NCBI GenBank assembly: GCA_037127255.1
Contig: JBANSL010000020.1
Span: 50,567,098-50,631,097, forward strand
From: Persicaria tinctoria
Taxonomy: Eukaryota; Streptophyta; Magnoliopsida; Caryophyllales; Polygonaceae
Reading direction: 5' to 3'
Length of the DNA: 64,000 nucleotides
The first letter of the stretch is position 1; each line of letters begins with the position of its first letter. Under the pieces are notes generated by a model, which was not told the origin of the DNA, did not search any database, and saw only the letters and a list, made by a program, of their open reading frames with translations. Position numbers and translations under genes: made by a program. Below, one piece after another: positions 59,541 to 64,000 of this stretch.

Positions 59541-60922
59541 CTACGAAAGTGCATCCTTGTTAAGCATCCTAATCTCTCCTCTAATGAAGGTGAACCTGTC
59601 CTCTGCCAAAGGCTTAGTAAAAATGTCAGCCCATTGATAATCAGTTAAAATGAACGAAATGGACACATCACCTTTTTCGACATGGTCTCTAATGAAATGA
59701 TGCCTTACATCAATATGTTTGGTCCTTGAATGCTGAACAGGATTTTTAGTGATGGAGATGGCACTTGTATTGTCACATTTAATAGGAATGCCTTTGAGGT
59801 TGATGCCAAGATCTCGCATTTGTTGATCTATCCAACGGATTTGGAAGCAACAGGCTCCAGCTGCGATGTATTCGGCTTCTGAAGTGGATAGAGCTACTAA
59901 GTTTTGTTTCTTTGAGTGTCAACTGATCAAGGATGCTCCTAAGAATTGGCAACATCCTAATGTGCTCTTCCTATCCACCTTATAGCCTGCAAAATCTGCA
60001 TCAGAATATCCAATTAATGTGAAATCCTTTTGCTTTGGGTACCATAGTCCAAGCTCCTTAGTGCCATTGAGATATCGAAAGATCCTCTTCACAGCCACGA
60101 GGTGAGATTCTTTAGGATCAGCTTGAAACCTAGCACACATGCAAACACTAAACATGATGTCAGGTCTACTAGCCGTGAGATATAATAAAGATCCAACCAT
60201 TCCTCGATACTCCTTTTGATTGACACTTTTCCAAGTCTTGTCTTGATCTAGAGATAATGTTGAGCTCATGGGAGTCTTGACTGCTTTGGATTGATCCATT
60301 TTGAACTTCTTCAAGAGATCCTTAGTGTATTTGCTTTGGTTGACAAAGATCCCTTTCTTGGATTGATGAACTTGTAATCCCAAAAAGAAGTTGAGTTCAC
60401 CCATCAAGCTCATCTTAAATTCACTGCACATAATGTCAGAAAATTCCTTGCACAAAGATGTGTTAGTAGCACCAAATAATATATCATCAACATAAATTTG
60501 AATAACCAAAATGTCCTTTCCCTTGGTCTTGATAAAAAGAGTCTTGTCGATCAACCCCCTTTTAAAATCATTTTCTAAAAGATATTTTGACAAGCGCTCA
60601 TATCGAGCTCTTGGGGCTTGTTTCAAACCATAAAGCGCTTTGTTAAGTTTATAAAAATGATTGGGGAATTCCAAACTTTCAAATCCTGGGGGTTGAGCCA
60701 CATATACTTCTTCCTCTAAGAAACCATTAAGAAAAGCACACTTGACATCCATTTGATATAACTTTGTGCGCATAAAAGATGCAAATGCTAATAAGATACG
60801 AATGGCTTCAAGCCTGGCTACGGGAGCAAAGCTCTCCTCGTAGTCAATACCTTCCTCTTGATTGTAGCCTTGAGCAACAAGCCTTGCCTTGTTCCTCACG
60901 ATCTTACCATTCTCATCTAGCT
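59541..60922 (-). pseudogene. Ty1/copia reverse transcriptase-RNase H, truncated and with one stop
   Basis: The frame begins inside the RT domain ([20 protein letters not shown]), because a gypsy LTR cuts it at 60922. It contains the [11 protein letters not shown] and [19 protein letters not shown] blocks, YGLKQAPRA and the YVDDILFGA active-site motif. RNase H follows, with [18 protein letters not shown] interrupts it at 59919-59921. In the same register ALSTSEAEYIAAG, CDNTSAISITKNPV, RTKHIDVRHHFIRDHV and ADIFTKPL complete the C-terminus. Integrase, protease and gag would lie to the right but are displaced by the gypsy insertion beyond the window. Confidence 0.92.
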
Positions 60923-63036
60923 TGTTGATGTCCATGTTTTATGCCATGTTTTATATCTACTGTTATATCGATTTCTGCATGCATTTCATGCATTTAGGCT
61001 AAAATAATACAGAATCTGTGTAAATTATGTTTATTTGCAATATATAGAGGTCTACACAAGTTTTTGTTATATTTGGCAGAAATCGGACGCACTTTGGAGC
61101 TTAAAGGAAACTCATGGAGAAGCTAAGAATGGTGTAGCTGGAGAAAATGCCATTTTTCACCATTCTTCGTTCTGAATCAAGCTTTGATGTCTTCATTAGA
61201 GTTGTACCCCTCGAAAAGAGCTTTCCAACGCATGGTCATATGCGTCAATCCGACGAACGAGGACTCGGGAAAGTACGTTTTAATAATAGAGCAAAAAGCT
61301 AAGAAATCTTTACTCGAGATCGAGTACACTCTACTCGAGATCGAGAAGAGCCTGGTCGAGAAAGAGCTGATCGAGAAGCCGAGGACGAAGACGCGGAGCA
61401 CCTCTACTCGATCTCGAGAAGGATTAGTCGAGATCGAGGAGCCCGGAGCCAAGGTCCGAGCATGTCGAGTAGATCCACCCGGGAAGACCTAGTCGATGAG
61501 CAAATCTACTCGAGACAGAGTAGGGCTACTCGAGATCGACGACACCTGTGAGCCCAGATAGGAGCCTTGTCGAGCAGAGCCACCCGACCAAGCCAGCCAG
61601 ACGACGAATCCTACTCGATACAGAGTAGGGCTACTCGAGATCTACTAGACCTCCGAGCCATGTCCGAGCCTTGTCGAGCACTAGTCACCCGAGAAGCCGA
61701 GCCACACCCATCGACGACAATCCTACTCGATCTCGAGGAGCCCTAGTCGAGATCGATGAGCCGTGTCCGGGAGCGCGTTACGCGGTTTCGCTGTCCTACT
61801 AGGATTGGGAGTCCTTGGATCCAATTCTATCCAATTTGGCCGAGATCTATCAACATCTATCAAGTTCTATCTATGGAGAAGACATGGAAGACTTTAGATT
61901 TATTATTTTCCTTTTAGATTAAATTCCTTTATCGCATTTATTTATCATTAAAGTTTTAGATATAGTTTTAGATATAGATAGAAGATTCTATCCTTGATTA
62001 GCAAGGATTAGAAGACTATAAATAAAGCCCTAGGGGCTGGTTTTTCATTCATTCCAATTCAATTCAATTTCAGTTAGAGAAGTAGTTCACAGAGATAGTT
62101 TAGGGAGTTCAGAGGTTTTAGGGTTTTGGCGTTCAACGAGAGTTGGATCGCCGGGATTGTAAAGTCTTTGAATTTAGTTTAATGCAAGTTATTTCCTTTC
62201 AATCAATGTCTGAGTTTGCGATGAAGCGCGAGTAGTCCACCCACTTCTAGGGTTGGGACGAGCCAGACGATAGCCATGCGCGTTTGAGGTAAAGATCTGA
62301 CCTTTATCATGTTTTGAGCATCTACTACTTGTTTATGTGTTTATTACCCGTCTAATGGAGACCCATGCTAACAACTTGGATTGTAAACATAAAATCGGTA
62401 GAGACAATTAGGGTTTCTTGAAAGAGTTGTCTAATTATTGGAAAAGGCGAAAGCTTGTCCTTGATGCAATTCACATGATTATCTGTTTATCTCTGCCTTA
62501 TGCATGCTTGGTTATTGTTGTTGCAAACCCCAATCTTGGAAGCCTTTTACATTAAGTTTAAGTCGAAGTCCCAAAGCATTTGCCTTTACTTTATTTCTTT
62601 GTTACGTTTTATTCTTTGTCTACTCGATCTCGACCAAGCCTGGTCGATCTCGAGTTACTGATTCTCGATCTAGCATCGCTGTAGCTTAATTGTGCAGGTA
62701 CTCGACAAGACAAGCCGAAGTCGACAAGGACTCTACTCGATATCGAGTACCCTCTAGTCGATATCGACTACATCCGGTGCTTGCTGCTGCACTACGTTCG
62801 ACTGTCCGATCTTCTGTCGACTACCCTAGTCGAGATCGAGGACCCTGTTGTCGACTTCTGACCGTGAGATTTCACCGCTGTCTAGGATCCGCTGACACGC
62901 TTCCTCGTAGATCGATCCTGACTTCCCGCTGCTACATCAGGAGGAGGTCTTGTAATTATTCGTAAGGGACGGAATCTGGTTTGCTGTGATTTATTTATAT
63001 TTTATTATTGCAAGTCTCGATTTCCTCCTAACAACA
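60923..63036 (+). repeat. 5' LTR of a Ty3/gypsy (Athila/Tat-type) element
   Basis: The LTR starts TGTTG and ends CAACA, an inverted pentamer, and is followed by a primer-binding site. It is inserted in the copia RT. A dense field of ctcgagatcga and ctcgatatcga motifs fills 61300-61775 and 62620-62850. A TATA-like ctataaataaagccc at about 62016 precedes a probable leader. Confidence 0.88.
61300..62850. repeat. Palindromic tcgagatcga motif field in the gypsy LTR
   Basis: Short units such as tactcgagatcgag, gtcgagatcgagg and ctcgatatcgagtac occur in two clusters (61300-61775 and 62620-62850), often spaced 15-40 bp. Each unit is a near-palindrome with two or more TCGA sites. Confidence 0.8.
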
Positions 63037-63038
63037 AA

Positions 63039-63056
63039 TTGGCGCCGTTGCCGGGG
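63039..63056 (+). other. Primer-binding site, ttggcgccgttgccgggg
   Basis: Two bases after the LTR end lies the standard Athila/Tat-type PBS, thought to pair with a tRNA-Arg 3' end. Confidence 0.85.
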
Positions 63057-63119
63057 AAGCTATCATTCGCGCCTTAGGTAGTTAAATCTCACATCTGCTT
63101 TGAGTTATTATACAGGTGT

Positions 63120-64000
63120 ATGCGTTGTTCTGGTTTACCACCTGAGTTTGACAGCTTAGACGAACCAGAGCGTTACCTACAAATCCACTCTAAACTCAAA
63201 AGGATCATGGCGGCCGCTGAAACACAGGAACAGCTGATCGCAAGGCTTACAAGGGAACTAGCCGCTAAAGATGCTGCTATCGCCACTGAGAAAGCAGCAA
63301 GGGAGCAAGCAGAGGCTGAGCTTGCCCAATATCCAACCACTGCTGAGGATTATATGCATCCAACTCTCGTCCTGCCTGAATCGGCGATTCTAATCCCTGA
63401 AAACTCTTTTCAAATTCGCACTCAGTTTCTTATAGAGCTTAAAAACAATGCTTTTCATGGAAGATTTAATGAGTGTCCTCTTGAACATATTACCAATTTT
63501 CATGACATGTGTCGTACTCTTGCTGAAGGTACAACTCTGGAATATGTCAAGATGAAAGCTTTTCGCTGGTCTCTCGCTGGACCTGCACTGAAGTGGCTCG
63601 AAGGGCTGAAGCCGAGATCTCTCACCACCTGGGCCCAAGTAGAGCAAGAGTTTCTGAACAAATACTTCCCACCCGCCAAAACAGCACTTCTTCGCCAGAA
63701 AATCACCGCCTTCAAACAGAAGCAAGGGGAACCGCTGGCGAAGGCATGGGAACGCTACAAAGAACTGCTGCGATCTTGCCCTACTCATGGACAGCCACCC
63801 TACGTCATTCAGGAGATCTTCTTCAACTCTCTTGATCAAATCACTAAGGACATAATCAACCATTATACTCGCTATGAGTATCTGACGATGCCACCAAGCG
63901 ATGCATGGGGTGTGCTAGAAAAGCTCACTAACTACGACAACAAATATGGGGCTCCTACAAACTATGAGGAGAACTCCTACGCCAGGCCAGCACCATCTAT
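63120..64000 (+). CDS. Gag of the Ty3/gypsy element (runs off the window)
   Basis: The ATG at 63120 opens a frame that stays open to the window end, about 293 codons, so it is 3'-partial. Gag builds the cytoplasmic particle that packages retroelement RNA. A heptad-like AKDAAIATEKAAREQAEAEL stretch lies around residues 53-72. The gag core follows: FHGRFNECPLEHITNFHDMC, FRWSLAGPALKWLEGL, WAQVEQEFLNKYFPPAKTAL, and EPLAKAWERYKELLRSCP. These match the retrotransposon gag family used by Athila/Tat elements. No stops are seen in the visible part, suggesting a younger copy than the 20.6-53.3 kb element. Confidence 0.88.
   Translation, partial: MRCSGLPPEFDSLDEPERYLQIHSKLKRIMAAAETQEQLIARLTRELAAKDAAIATEKAAREQAEAELAQYPTTAEDYMHPTLVLPESAILIPENSFQIRTQFLIELKNNAFHGRFNECPLEHITNFHDMCRTLAEGTTLEYVKMKAFRWSLAGPALKWLEGLKPRSLTTWAQVEQEFLNKYFPPAKTALLRQKITAFKQKQGEPLAKAWERYKELLRSCPTHGQPPYVIQEIFFNSLDQITKDIINHYTRYEYLTMPPSDAWGVLEKLTNYDNKYGAPTNYEENSYARPAPS

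Noticed and set aside
63390..63863. 157-residue minus-strand open frame
   Set aside because: It lies antisense to the plus-strand gag, which carries recognisable gag motifs.

Overview
The window is nuclear DNA from a flowering plant, most likely a eudicot. It has genes with short GT-AG introns, a very high load of LTR retrotransposons and DNA transposons, and almost no bacterial-style coding density. Species cannot be named from the sequence. The PRISE-family reductase is compatible with many dicots, including iridoid-making asterids, but does not prove one. Only two genes look intact: a vacuolar cation/proton exchanger (CAX, 8379-10368, nine exons) and a progesterone 5-beta-reductase/iridoid-synthase-like reductase (PRISE, 18571-19833, two exons). 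Two gene relics also stand out: a thymidine kinase pseudogene (1300-1744) and a truncated RBMX2/Ist3-like splicing-factor RRM gene (6584-7242).

Layout. 0-4.6 kb: the thymidine kinase relic lies between inverted minisatellite arrays built on a gagttgcacaac core. 4.6-10.4 kb: a GC-rich block, an AT-rich spacer, the RBMX2 relic and the CAX gene. 10.6-18.3 kb: a transposon graveyard with recognisable terminal inverted repeats (TIRs) and target-site duplications (TSDs). It holds a four-element nest, a fold-back MITE, a Stowaway MITE, a GC-rich retroposon with an 11-bp TSD, and a MULE with about 156-bp TIRs and a perfect 9-bp TSD. 18.5-19.9 kb: the PRISE gene.

20.4-53.4 kb is one nested stack. A Tourist-like MITE is split by an Athila-like Ty3/gypsy element (20613-53287, perfect 5-bp TSD). 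That element contains a CACTA element, which contains a mariner-like element (22464-43613). The mariner contains a non-coding LARD-type LTR element (22703-39674), which in turn holds one complete CACTA (27177-31276, TSD TGT) and one truncated, inverted CACTA copy (35149-36443). The Athila-like element keeps gag and protease but lacks reverse transcriptase and integrase. The LARD keeps LTRs, primer-binding site and polypurine tract but has no coding capacity.

53.4-64 kb: a LINE ORF1 relic, a truncated gypsy LTR on the minus strand split by a hAT-type element, and a SIRE-like Ty1/copia element (LTR, env-like ORF, RT-RNase H; minus strand). A plus-strand Ty3/gypsy element with a complete LTR then cuts the copia RT. 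Its gag starts at 63120 and runs off the window. Most of the window is therefore a record of successive transposon insertions, with host genes confined to about 6.5-10.4 and 18.5-19.9 kb. I found no evidence for a new enzymatic or defence system. The most notable items are the depth of nesting, the non-autonomous retroelements, and several repeated motifs in LTRs and transposon ends.
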